Assembly (NCBI GenBank): GCA_003557865.1
Contig: PWNK01000060.1
Location: forward strand, 1-56,555
DNA: 56,555 nucleotides
Reading direction: 5' to 3'
DNA from: Desulfonatronovibrio sp.
GTDB lineage: Bacteria > Desulfobacterota > Desulfovibrionia > Desulfovibrionales > Desulfonatronovibrionaceae
Shown here: positions 1-6,695 of the stretch, piece by piece
Position numbering within the stretch: position 1 is the stretch's first letter
Layout: each line of letters starts with the position of its first letter
Position numbers and translations under genes: made by a program
The notes under the pieces: generated by a model
The model's input: only the letters and a program-made list of their open reading frames with translations
Told to the model about the DNA's origin: nothing
Databases searched by the model: none

Positions 1-1
1 C

Positions 2-640
2 TGGGCAGAAATCCAGTCCCTGAAGGTCCAGGTTGCCACCCTGACCGGCAGGCTTGACGCACTGGACAGGCAGCACTTGGCGGACAGAGAAGGACGCAGG
101 GAAGCTGATCAGGCCCTCAAAGAGCTCAGAACCAGGGCTGAGAGGCTTGACCGGTCGGTACAGATGATGGCTTCCCAGCTGGGAGTGGAGATCGCCGAGG
201 CAGAAAGGGCTGAAAAGGACGATCCTGCGCCTGCCGGGGAGATGCCCCATATTTCCGCTGATGCGGATTCTGCACAGGTTCTTTACCAGCGGGCCCTGGA
301 TTCATTTTACGAAAGAAATTATCAGCTGGCCCAGGCTTTGTGGGAGGAGTTCGCGGACAACTTTCCAGACCATGCCCTGACTGCCAATGCCTATTTCTGG
401 CAGGGGGAAAGTTATTATCAGATGCAGAACTATGCCCAGGCGGTCCTGGCTTACCAGGAGGTTATAACCAGGTTCCCTGACAGCAATAAGCTGAGCGCCA
501 GCCTGCTCAAGCAGGGCATGTCCTTTTATCTGCTAGGCCGCCAGGAGGCTGGAAAGCTGGTACTGACTGAGCTTCTGGAAAAATTTCCCGACACGGCCGA
601 GGCCAGGCGGGCCAGAGCTGTTATGGCTGAGCACCAATAA
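2..640 (+). CDS. cpoB: Tol-Pal system protein CpoB/YbgF, 5' partial
   Basis: The reading frame is open from the first bases of the window, so the true start and signal peptide lie upstream; 212 codons are visible. The first 50 or so residues are a charged heptad-like coiled coil, as in the trimerising N-terminus of CpoB. After a short linker come TPR-type repeats (YQRALDSFYERNYQLAQALW, then AYFWQGESYYQMQNYAQAV and a third). In the known family CpoB is periplasmic and links the Tol-Pal machine to peptidoglycan synthesis during constriction. The gene probably ends a tol-pal operon lying to the left; a transposon-like insertion follows directly. An alternative is a generic TPR periplasmic protein, but coiled coil plus C-terminal TPRs fits CpoB best. 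Confidence 0.85.
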   Translation, partial: WAEIQSLKVQVATLTGRLDALDRQHLADREGRREADQALKELRTRAERLDRSVQMMASQLGVEIAEAERAEKDDPAPAGEMPHISADADSAQVLYQRALDSFYERNYQLAQALWEEFADNFPDHALTANAYFWQGESYYQMQNYAQAVLAYQEVITRFPDSNKLSASLLKQGMSFYLLGRQEAGKLVLTELLEKFPDTAEARRARAVMAEHQ

Positions 641-682
641 TGAGTCAGTCCTGATATTCAACTGATTTTTAATGATCAACCG

Positions 683-852
683 CAATAGGTTGGGAGCATT
701 ACGCGTTTCTGAAAACTCAACTGGGGACAGTCCCGAAGCCAGGGACAGTCCCCGTGCCAAGCCGTCATAATCGTGTTTTAACCCCAAAATAGCAATGACA
801 TACAACTCAAATTTATAGTTTTCAGAAACGCGTAATGCTCCCTCAATAGGTT
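683..852. repeat. 9-bp target-site duplication flanking the MITE
   Basis: CAATAGGTT is present at 683-691 and 844-852. Removing the element and one copy gives a sequence in which the AGG of this motif sits just before the ATG at 857. The ribosome-binding site of the NIL ferredoxin therefore seems to have been the insertion target and was restored by the duplication, while any promoter is now about 170 bp further from the gene. Confidence 0.7.
692..843. mobile_element. MITE-like element with 26-bp perfect terminal inverted repeats
   Basis: Positions 692-717 and 817-842 are perfect reverse complements over 26 bp. The 9-bp sequence CAATAGGTT occurs directly outside both ends (683-691 and 844-852), which reads as a target-site duplication. 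The interior has no credible ORF. It holds two tandem copies of the near-palindrome GGGGACAGTCCC (723-734 and 742-753, the second shifted by one base), a motif I associate with REP or RAYT-type repeats. Non-autonomous size, perfect inverted ends and a 9-bp duplication fit a miniature inverted-repeat transposable element; a 9-bp duplication is typical of IS4- or IS1-type transposases, but no transposase lies in the window. The perfect ends and duplication suggest a recent insertion. Confidence 0.8.
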
Positions 853-856
853 TGTA

Positions 857-1291
857 ATGGTTTCATCAAAACAGTACTCCAAGATCATTTCCTTGCATTT
901 TTCACCCGATGTAGTACGGCGGCCCATGATGTACAATCTGGCCAAGCAGTTTGATCTGACCTTCAATATTCTCAAGGCCAGGATCAGCCCCAGGGAAGAA
1001 GGGCACATGACCCTGGAGCTTTCGGGAAAAGAGGAAGACTATAAAAAGGGTATATCCTATCTCCAGGAGCACGGGATCAGCATTCAGGATGTTGCCCAGT
1101 CCATTACCAGGGATGAGGAGTCATGTACCCATTGTGGTCTGTGTACAGCTCTGTGCCTGGTCAGGGCTCTCTGGCTGGATGAAGAAAGCAGAAAGGTCCT
1201 GTTTGACAACAACAAGTGCACGGCCTGCAGCATGTGTACCAGGGTTTGTCCTGTGGGAGCCATGAATTCCGAAGCCAACGGCGATTTTTAG
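857..1291 (+). CDS. NIL-domain 4Fe-4S ferredoxin
   Basis: A 144-aa cytoplasmic protein. Residues 1-75 match the NIL domain, a small ferredoxin-like alpha/beta module known from the C-terminus of MetN-type methionine transporters, where it binds substrate or acts as a regulatory module. Residues 85-140 carry two 4Fe-4S cluster motifs: CTHCGLCTALC, then CTACSMCTRVCP. No signal peptide is seen. NIL-ferredoxins are common in sulfate reducers and methanogens and some are tied to sulfide or homocysteine assimilation, but the role of this one is not known. The start ATG is preceded by only a weak AGG lying inside the MITE target duplication. The HATPase gene follows 30 bp downstream and is probably co-transcribed. 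Confidence 0.88.
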   Translation: MVSSKQYSKIISLHFSPDVVRRPMMYNLAKQFDLTFNILKARISPREEGHMTLELSGKEEDYKKGISYLQEHGISIQDVAQSITRDEESCTHCGLCTALCLVRALWLDEESRKVLFDNNKCTACSMCTRVCPVGAMNSEANGDF

Positions 1292-1321
1292 GTCTAAAGG
1301 AACAGCCTTTAATGAATTTTT

Positions 1322-1873
1322 ATGGCAAAGCTGGCCAGACTTGCCGAATCTTCGGCTGTCATGGTCCATAGTCTGCAGAAGAATGGGCAATCAACCATTT
1401 TTTCTCAGAAAGATCAGATCCAGATCAATATTTCAGATTACCTGAACTGGCTTCTGGAATTCTGGAACAATAACCTTTTCTTCAAGCACAGGATTTCCTG
1501 GGAAGGGTTGTTTGAAAATCCAAGAATTAATCTTTTGCTGCCTCCATTTTACTTGACTCTTTGCCTGGAACAGGGGATAAGCAATGCAGTAGAAGCATAT
1601 CAGGAATCTGATGCGCCCGGAAAGCACAGGCTATTGATTGAAACTTGTCACCTTGACAAGGGTGTCAAAATTATAGTGACATCTTTTGCACCATTCCCTG
1701 ATCTGGACCCCTGGGTGGAAGGGACTTCTTTCAAGCCAGGGCATCTGGGCATGGGGCTTCCAGTAGCTTCTTTTCTGGCCCGGAAAATGGGATGGGGTTT
1801 GGATCTGAAAAGAGATACTTCCAGCACTGACTTCATGATTCTGATTCCAGACCCGGCCTCTTCTGTTCATTGA
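1322..1873 (+). CDS. Stand-alone HATPase (GHKL) domain protein
   Basis: A 183-aa protein that seems to consist mainly of a histidine-kinase-type ATPase fold. The N box is visible as LEQGISNAVEAYQE (around residues 82-95) and a late glycine box as GHLGMGLPVASFLARKMG (around 141-158). The usual DxGxG box is not evident, and there is no dimerisation/phosphoacceptor histidine domain, membrane segment or receiver. This resembles RsbW/SpoIIAB-like or truncated sensor-kinase ATPases, but the family cannot be fixed. An in-frame stop at 1313-1315 rules out a longer start. It lies 30 bp after the NIL ferredoxin on the same strand, so the two probably form a transcription unit; an iron-sulfur signal feeding an ATPase module is inference only. 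Confidence 0.6.
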   Translation: MAKLARLAESSAVMVHSLQKNGQSTIFSQKDQIQINISDYLNWLLEFWNNNLFFKHRISWEGLFENPRINLLLPPFYLTLCLEQGISNAVEAYQESDAPGKHRLLIETCHLDKGVKIIVTSFAPFPDLDPWVEGTSFKPGHLGMGLPVASFLARKMGWGLDLKRDTSSTDFMILIPDPASSVH

Positions 1874-1944
1874 AGGTTTTGACTTTGGATGGAGAAAATA
1901 CGAGTAACGTGGTTTTTTAATCTTTAAATTGGGAGGAAACGCAT

Positions 1945-3048
1945 ATGATCAAGTACACTGGGAAATTGTTGTTGGCTTTATGCCTGATTTTTACCCTTGG
2001 TGCCGCCGGCACGGCTTTTGCTCAGACCACCACGGTCATTGAGCCCAAGGCGGAAAACTTTGTGTTTTATGTGGATAATTCCGGATCCATGGGTTTTCCG
2101 TATAGAGAGCTGGGCATGCCCAAAAGCAAGATCGCCACAGACCTGCTTCTGGCTATTAATAATGAACTTCCCGAGCTTGATGCCAACTTCGGGGTGTATA
2201 CCTATGGACCTTACCGGCAGTATCTGTCTGTGACAGCCTTCAACAGGCAGGCCATGGAAAATGCCTTTAAGGCCATCCCCACAAGCTTTGAAATTTTCGG
2301 CCGTCAGACTCCCATGGGGGCGGGCCTGCAAAGTCTGGATAACACCATCTCCAGGCTGCAGGACAGAGTGGCGGTTGTGGTGCTCACCGACGGCGAATCC
2401 AATATCGGTCCTGAGCCCTATGGTGTCATGCGGGATATGTATGCCAAGTACGGAAACAGGATATGTTTTCATTTCATCAGCTTTGCTCAGAGGCCTCCTG
2501 CCGGGACAACCGTGTCTGACGAGCAGGCCTTTGTTAATGCCTTGGCTGGGATAAATCCCTGCTCTGTCACCGGTTATGCGGAAGAGTTGAAAAAAGACTT
2601 TGTCCGGGCGGACTTCATCAGGGAAGTCTTTTATGACATCAGAGAAGTGGTCACAGCACCGGCTCCTCAGCCTGCGCCCATTATCGTACCTGAAGATCCT
2701 GCCCCTGTGGAGGAAGTCATTGTTTTCAGCAACATCACCTTTGATTTTGACAAAGCAGTGATCAGGCCCGAATACAGAGAAATACTCAGAGAGGCCGCTC
2801 AGATTATTCAGGGACGGCCCGGGGTCAATGTTCATGTTGAGGGACACACCTGCAATATTGGTCCTGCCGAGTACAACATGGGCCTGTCCCAGAGAAGAGC
2901 CCAGTCAGTAGCTGACTTTCTTGCGGAAGAAGGAGTAAGTGCCAACCGCCTGCAGACAAGAGGCTACGGTCTGACCAGCCCCAGATTCGACAACAACACC
3001 AGAGAAGGCAGATCCCTCAACCGACGGGTTGAAATGCGCCTTGAGTAA
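1945..3048 (+). CDS. Exported von Willebrand A / OmpA-C fusion protein
   Basis: A 367-aa protein with a cleavable signal peptide (residues 1-27, ending GTAFAQ). Residues 38-210 form a VWA domain with a complete MIDAS metal site: DNSGSMG, the later threonine in QTPMGAG, and the aspartate in LTDGESN. After a Pro-rich linker (around 233-253), residues 255-367 are an OmpA C-terminal peptidoglycan-binding domain (NITFDFDKAVIRPEY ... NRRVEM). In the well-studied motif GHTD the aspartate contacts meso-diaminopimelate; here it reads GHTC, while the later arginines (LSQRRA) remain. The start follows a strong GGGAGGAAA. The likely role is a cell-wall-anchored envelope protein that binds a partner through its MIDAS site. 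It is apparently monocistronic, with a terminator-like hairpin after it. Confidence 0.85.
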   Translation: MIKYTGKLLLALCLIFTLGAAGTAFAQTTTVIEPKAENFVFYVDNSGSMGFPYRELGMPKSKIATDLLLAINNELPELDANFGVYTYGPYRQYLSVTAFNRQAMENAFKAIPTSFEIFGRQTPMGAGLQSLDNTISRLQDRVAVVVLTDGESNIGPEPYGVMRDMYAKYGNRICFHFISFAQRPPAGTTVSDEQAFVNALAGINPCSVTGYAEELKKDFVRADFIREVFYDIREVVTAPAPQPAPIIVPEDPAPVEEVIVFSNITFDFDKAVIRPEYREILREAAQIIQGRPGVNVHVEGHTCNIGPAEYNMGLSQRRAQSVADFLAEEGVSANRLQTRGYGLTSPRFDNNTREGRSLNRRVEMRLE

Positions 3049-3057
3049 TTCCTTCAA

Positions 3058-3136
3058 GCCAGGCGTCCACCTGAAAAGACAATCCTTTCCCCAAATAAAG
3101 GATCTTCTTCAGAGCGGACGTCTGGCTCTTTATTTT
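3058..3136 (+). terminator. Probable terminator after the VWA-OmpA gene
   Basis: The arm at 3058-3068 pairs with 3116-3126 (11 bp with one G-U), enclosing a smaller hairpin made of ATCCTTT and AAAGGAT. A T-rich stretch (CTCTTTATTTTT) follows. The loop is longer than a textbook terminator, so this is moderate evidence. Confidence 0.5.
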
Positions 3137-3222
3137 TCCAGGTTTAAACTTCTATTCCAGCTCCCGGAGCCTTGATGAATAGACTTGCAGGGTGCCTACA
3201 ATATCTGCTGAGAAGAACTGCC

Positions 3223-3657
3223 ATGAAAAAATCATTGTGCATGCTTTTTTTGATCATTCCCTGCCTGTTCTTAAACCCGAAAAACGCCGAATCACAGGAT
3301 AACTCCCTGGTCCTTGCCAAGGACCACTCCCTGCACATTCATTTCCTTGATTTCGCCTTCTCCCGGATTCATGCCCTGAACCGCCATTATCTGCACACCC
3401 CGGAAAACATTTTTATTGAATCAGCAGGTGCCAGTTTCATCGCCCGCTATCATAAGGTTGATCCCTCATCCGTCTCAATTGAAGTCAAAAAGACCAGCTC
3501 CAGTCAAACCCCCTTTGTCGGCATTCTAAGATACATTGAAAGTGTTTATGAAAGCAACGGAGGGTGCCGGATCAGTGTTGCTCAAGGGCCCTTCAACCCG
3601 GTTCACCATCGCAGGGTAACTGAGATTTTCAGATATGTTCAAAACAGATGGCAGTAA
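3223..3657 (+). CDS. Small exported protein of unknown function
   Basis: A 144-aa protein starting at the ATG at 3223, which gives a clean signal peptide (MKKSLCMLFLIIPCLFL, processing near NAES) and has AGAAG about 10 nt upstream. The frame is open further upstream to 3172, but that would put 17 positively charged residues before the signal sequence. The mature part (about 120 residues) has mixed charge, several histidines and aromatics (HSLHIHFLDFAFSRIHALNRHY) and one cysteine; I recognise no domain. Downstream there is no obvious terminator. The gene stands alone between the VWA-OmpA gene and gpsA. Confidence 0.6.
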   Translation: MKKSLCMLFLIIPCLFLNPKNAESQDNSLVLAKDHSLHIHFLDFAFSRIHALNRHYLHTPENIFIESAGASFIARYHKVDPSSVSIEVKKTSSSQTPFVGILRYIESVYESNGGCRISVAQGPFNPVHHRRVTEIFRYVQNRWQ

Positions 3658-3671
3658 CTGGTTACGGGCCA

Positions 3672-3687
3672 TGTTTCAGCTGAAACA
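3672..3687. promoter_or_regulatory. parS-like 16-bp perfect palindrome
   Basis: TGTTTCAGCTGAAACA is a perfect palindrome in the 179-bp gap before gpsA. It equals the ParB-binding consensus TGTTTCACGTGAAACA except that the central CG is GC. The exact consensus occurs at 55732 next to parA. It may be a degenerate parS, a site for a ParB paralogue, or an unrelated operator. It lacks the loop and U-run of a terminator. Confidence 0.4.
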
Positions 3688-3836
3688 GCTACTTCAACCA
3701 AAAGGGCTGGTAGACAGGCGTTGAGGACGCTGCCAGAACAGGAGAACCGGCATTAGAACCAGGGTTGAATATAGTTGCTTGTTGATAGTTCTTGCCTTTT
3801 GCCAACTTCCATCCTTTTAAGCACGGGGGCTAGATC

Positions 3837-4835
3837 ATGACTAAAATTGCAGTGCTTGGAGGCGGCAGCTGGGGTACCACCCTGGCTGACATGCTCTGCC
3901 GTAAAGGTCTCCAGGTTGGGCTGTGGGTCCGGGAAAAAGAGCTGGTTGATGAGATCCGAGTCCAGGGAGAAAACACCTGGTATCTTCCTGGAATAAAGCT
4001 GTCCAGGGAGCTTTTAGTCAGCTCGCATCCTGCTGAAGTCATGGCAGGAAGCGATAATTTTCTGGTAGTAATCCCCTGTCAATTCATGCGCGGGGTCCTG
4101 AATTCCATCAAAGACCTCTTTCCTGAGGATCCTGTAGTTGTCTGCGCCAGCAAAGGGATTGAGCTTGCCACTCTCAAGCCTCAGTCCAGCGTCATTAATG
4201 AGGCCCTGAAAGGAAAGAACCCAAGATATGCCATACTTTCAGGCCCATCCTTTGCCCATGAGGTCAGCAGAAAACTTCCAACGGCAGTAAGTCTGGGCTG
4301 TCAGGACGAGTCACTCGGCAAGGTCCTTCAGGATACCATGTCTACCCCTTTTTTCCGGGTTTACGCCAATCCTGATTATCGCGGAGTAGAGCTGGGTGGA
4401 GCCCTTAAAAATATCATGGCTGTGGCAGCCGGGATTTCCGACGGCTTGGAATTCGGCCATAATGCCAGAGCCGCCCTTATTACCAGAGGCCTGGTGGAAA
4501 TGAGCCGCTTCGGAGTTGCCCTCAAGGCAAGAGAAAAGACCTTTATGGGTCTTTCCGGCATGGGGGACCTTGTTCTGACCTGCACCGGGGATCTGAGCCG
4601 CAACCGCCAGGTCGGCCTGGAGATCGGCAGAGGCAAAACCCTTGAAGATATTCTGAGTCACCGCAAAACAGTTGCCGAAGGGGTCAAGACCACGGAATCA
4701 GTTTTCCTGCTGAGTCGCAGGCTGGGGGTGGAAATGCCCATTACCGAACAGGTCTACGCTGTTCTTTTTGAAAACAGGGACCCCCGTGAGGCTGTTGAGG
4801 AATTGATGACCAGAGAGCTTAAGACTGAACACTAA
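3837..4835 (+). CDS. gpsA: Glycerol-3-phosphate dehydrogenase [NAD(P)+]
   Basis: A 332-aa cytosolic enzyme that reduces dihydroxyacetone phosphate to sn-glycerol 3-phosphate, the backbone for phospholipids. The N-terminal Rossmann motif is VLGGGSWGTTLA (residues 6-17). The family motif SGPSFAHEV, the catalytic-lysine region GGALKNIMAVAAG and GLSGMGDLVLTCTGDLSRNR are all present. Length is normal for the family. The stop codon is directly followed by the next frame's TTG, so the peptide-permease genes are probably co-transcribed, although no functional link is known. Confidence 0.96.
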   Translation: MTKIAVLGGGSWGTTLADMLCRKGLQVGLWVREKELVDEIRVQGENTWYLPGIKLSRELLVSSHPAEVMAGSDNFLVVIPCQFMRGVLNSIKDLFPEDPVVVCASKGIELATLKPQSSVINEALKGKNPRYAILSGPSFAHEVSRKLPTAVSLGCQDESLGKVLQDTMSTPFFRVYANPDYRGVELGGALKNIMAVAAGISDGLEFGHNARAALITRGLVEMSRFGVALKAREKTFMGLSGMGDLVLTCTGDLSRNRQVGLEIGRGKTLEDILSHRKTVAEGVKTTESVFLLSRRLGVEMPITEQVYAVLFENRDPREAVEELMTRELKTEH

Positions 4836-5843
4836 TTGGATTTTTCCCAGGTGAATTTAGTCAAAAGAGTATTAGCCAAAATATTGTGGCTGGGAATAGT
4901 GCTTCTGGGCATCACTCTGCTCAGTTTCTGGATTATTCATCTGGCACCCGGCTCACCCACTGACATGCAGACCACTTTAAGCCCCACTGCCGGGGCTGAA
5001 GCCAGAGAGCGCCTGGAAAAAATTTACGGACTGGATCAGCCCATTCACATTCAATACCTGAACTGGGTGAAAAGGGTGGCCCTGCTCGATTTCGGACAGT
5101 CTCTGAGCGGAGACCACCGTCCGGTCTGGGACAAGATCAGGGAACGCATCCCCTTAACCTTGAGCCTGAACATCATTTCCCTTGTCCTTATTCTGGGCAT
5201 CAGCATTCCCATAGGCATTTTTTCAGCTCTGTACCAGGGTGGCTGGTTTGACAGGTCCATGACCATCTTCGTATTCATCGGCTTTGCCATGCCCAGTTTC
5301 TGGCTGGCTCTTCTGCTCATGATGGCCTTTGGAATATACTGGCCCGTATTCCCCATTTCAGGAGTAACTTCTCTTGACTTCGAATACCTGAGCTTCTGGG
5401 GCAAGACAGCAGACCTGGTCAGACATCTGGCCTTGCCAATCTTTGTCTTCACCATCACCGGGCTGGCCGGAATGTCCAGATTCATGAGGACATCCATGCT
5501 GGAGGTCCTCCGCCAGGACTATATCCTGACCGCCAAAGCCAAAGGCTTGCCCGTCAGGGTTGTTGTTTTCAAGCACGGCCTGCGCAACGCCCTGATGCCG
5601 GTGATCACCATCCTGGGCTTGTCATTGCCCACACTCATTGGTGGAAGTGTTATTGTTGAGTCCATCTTTTCCCTTCCCGGTCTGGGTCAACTTTTTTACC
5701 AGTCAGTGCTGGCCAGGGACTACCCTCTGATCATGGGCAATCTTGTTCTGGTTTCCGTGCTGACCCTGGCCGGAAACCTTCTGGCCGATCTGGGATACGC
5801 CCTGGCTGATCCCAGGATCAGGCTTGGAGCAGGAAGGCAGTAA
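4836..5843 (+). CDS. ABC transporter permease, DppB/OppB type
   Basis: A 335-aa integral membrane protein of the binding-protein-dependent peptide/nickel permease family. It has an N-terminal membrane helix followed by the family block LAPGSPTDMQ, a loop with RLEKIYGLDQPIHIQYLNWV, then about five helices. The ATPase-contact EAA-type loop is in MLEVLRQDYILTAKAKGLP, which matches the OppB consensus. The start could be TTG at 4836, immediately after the gpsA stop, or GTG at 4851; neither has a strong ribosome-binding site. It pairs with the next gene as the two-permease core of an oligopeptide, dipeptide or nickel importer. No substrate-binding protein or ATPase gene is in the window. Confidence 0.92.
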   Translation: MDFSQVNLVKRVLAKILWLGIVLLGITLLSFWIIHLAPGSPTDMQTTLSPTAGAEARERLEKIYGLDQPIHIQYLNWVKRVALLDFGQSLSGDHRPVWDKIRERIPLTLSLNIISLVLILGISIPIGIFSALYQGGWFDRSMTIFVFIGFAMPSFWLALLLMMAFGIYWPVFPISGVTSLDFEYLSFWGKTADLVRHLALPIFVFTITGLAGMSRFMRTSMLEVLRQDYILTAKAKGLPVRVVVFKHGLRNALMPVITILGLSLPTLIGGSVIVESIFSLPGLGQLFYQSVLARDYPLIMGNLVLVSVLTLAGNLLADLGYALADPRIRLGAGRQ

Positions 5844-5846
5844 AAA

Positions 5847-6689
5847 ATGCTCTACCGCTTTCTGAAAAAAGTGTTTTCTTCAAGGTATATCCTTCTTTCC
5901 CTGGGGCTGTTCATTGTCGGAACAATGAGTCTTGCAGCCATATTCGCCCCGTTGATTGCTCCTTATGATCCAACCCAGATAAACGTGGATGCCATCCTCC
6001 AGCCACCTTCTGCTGCTTATATTCTGGGTACTGACAACCTGGGCCGGGATGTGTTTTCCAGGATGATATACGGGGCAAGGATTTCTTTGTGGGTAGGTTT
6101 TGTTGCCGTGGGTATTTCGCTGAGCATAGGCATTTTGCTGGGGCTCATTGCCGGTTATTTCGGACGGTTCATTGATGAAGTGATCATGCGCTTTGTGGAT
6201 GTCATGCTCTGCTTTCCTTCATTCTTTCTTATTCTGGCCGTAATCGCGTTTTTGGAACCCAGCCTGACCAACATCATGATCGTCATCGGCCTCACTTCCT
6301 GGATGGGAGTGGCCAGGCTGGTCAGAGCTGAAACCCTGACCCTGAGGGAGAGAGAATTCGTCCACGCGGCCAGGCTGAGCGGAGCCGGCACCTTCCGTCT
6401 GCTCCTGGTACATATTCTGCCCAACGCCATGCCCCCGGTTCTGGTGGCGGCCACCCTGGGCATAGCAGCGGCCATTCTCACTGAGTCAGCCCTGAGCTTT
6501 CTGGGGCTTGGAGTCCAGCCTCCCATCCCCAGTTGGGGCAACATTCTCATGGAAGGCAAGGATGTTATGGGAATCGCCTACTGGCTGTCGATTTTCCCGG
6601 GTCTTAGCATTCTGATTACTGTTCTTGGATACAACCTCCTGGGAGAAAGCATCCGGGACCTGCTTGATCCAAGACTGAAGCAGAATTAA
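5847..6689 (+). CDS. ABC transporter permease, DppC/OppC type
   Basis: A 280-aa inner-membrane permease, the partner of the preceding gene. It begins with a helix and the typical OppC block LIAPYDPTQINVDAILQPPS, followed by GTDNLGRDVFSRMIYGARIS, a hallmark of the family. The ATPase-contact loop is REFVHAARLSGAGTFRLL. The C-terminus LGYNLLGESIRDLLDPRLK is also typical. The ATG is preceded by GGAAGG and lies only 3 bp after the upstream stop, so translation is probably coupled. The substrate cannot be told from the permeases alone. Confidence 0.94.
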   Translation: MLYRFLKKVFSSRYILLSLGLFIVGTMSLAAIFAPLIAPYDPTQINVDAILQPPSAAYILGTDNLGRDVFSRMIYGARISLWVGFVAVGISLSIGILLGLIAGYFGRFIDEVIMRFVDVMLCFPSFFLILAVIAFLEPSLTNIMIVIGLTSWMGVARLVRAETLTLREREFVHAARLSGAGTFRLLLVHILPNAMPPVLVAATLGIAAAILTESALSFLGLGVQPPIPSWGNILMEGKDVMGIAYWLSIFPGLSILITVLGYNLLGESIRDLLDPRLKQN

Positions 6690-6695
6690 TAGGTT

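Noticed and set aside
723-753. GGGGACAGTCCC repeats as a terminator of cpoB
   Set aside because: No U-run, and they lie inside an element with perfect inverted ends and target duplication.
1978-2847. 289-codon minus-strand ORF opposite the VWA-OmpA gene
   Set aside because: Antisense shadow of a strongly supported gene, no domain.
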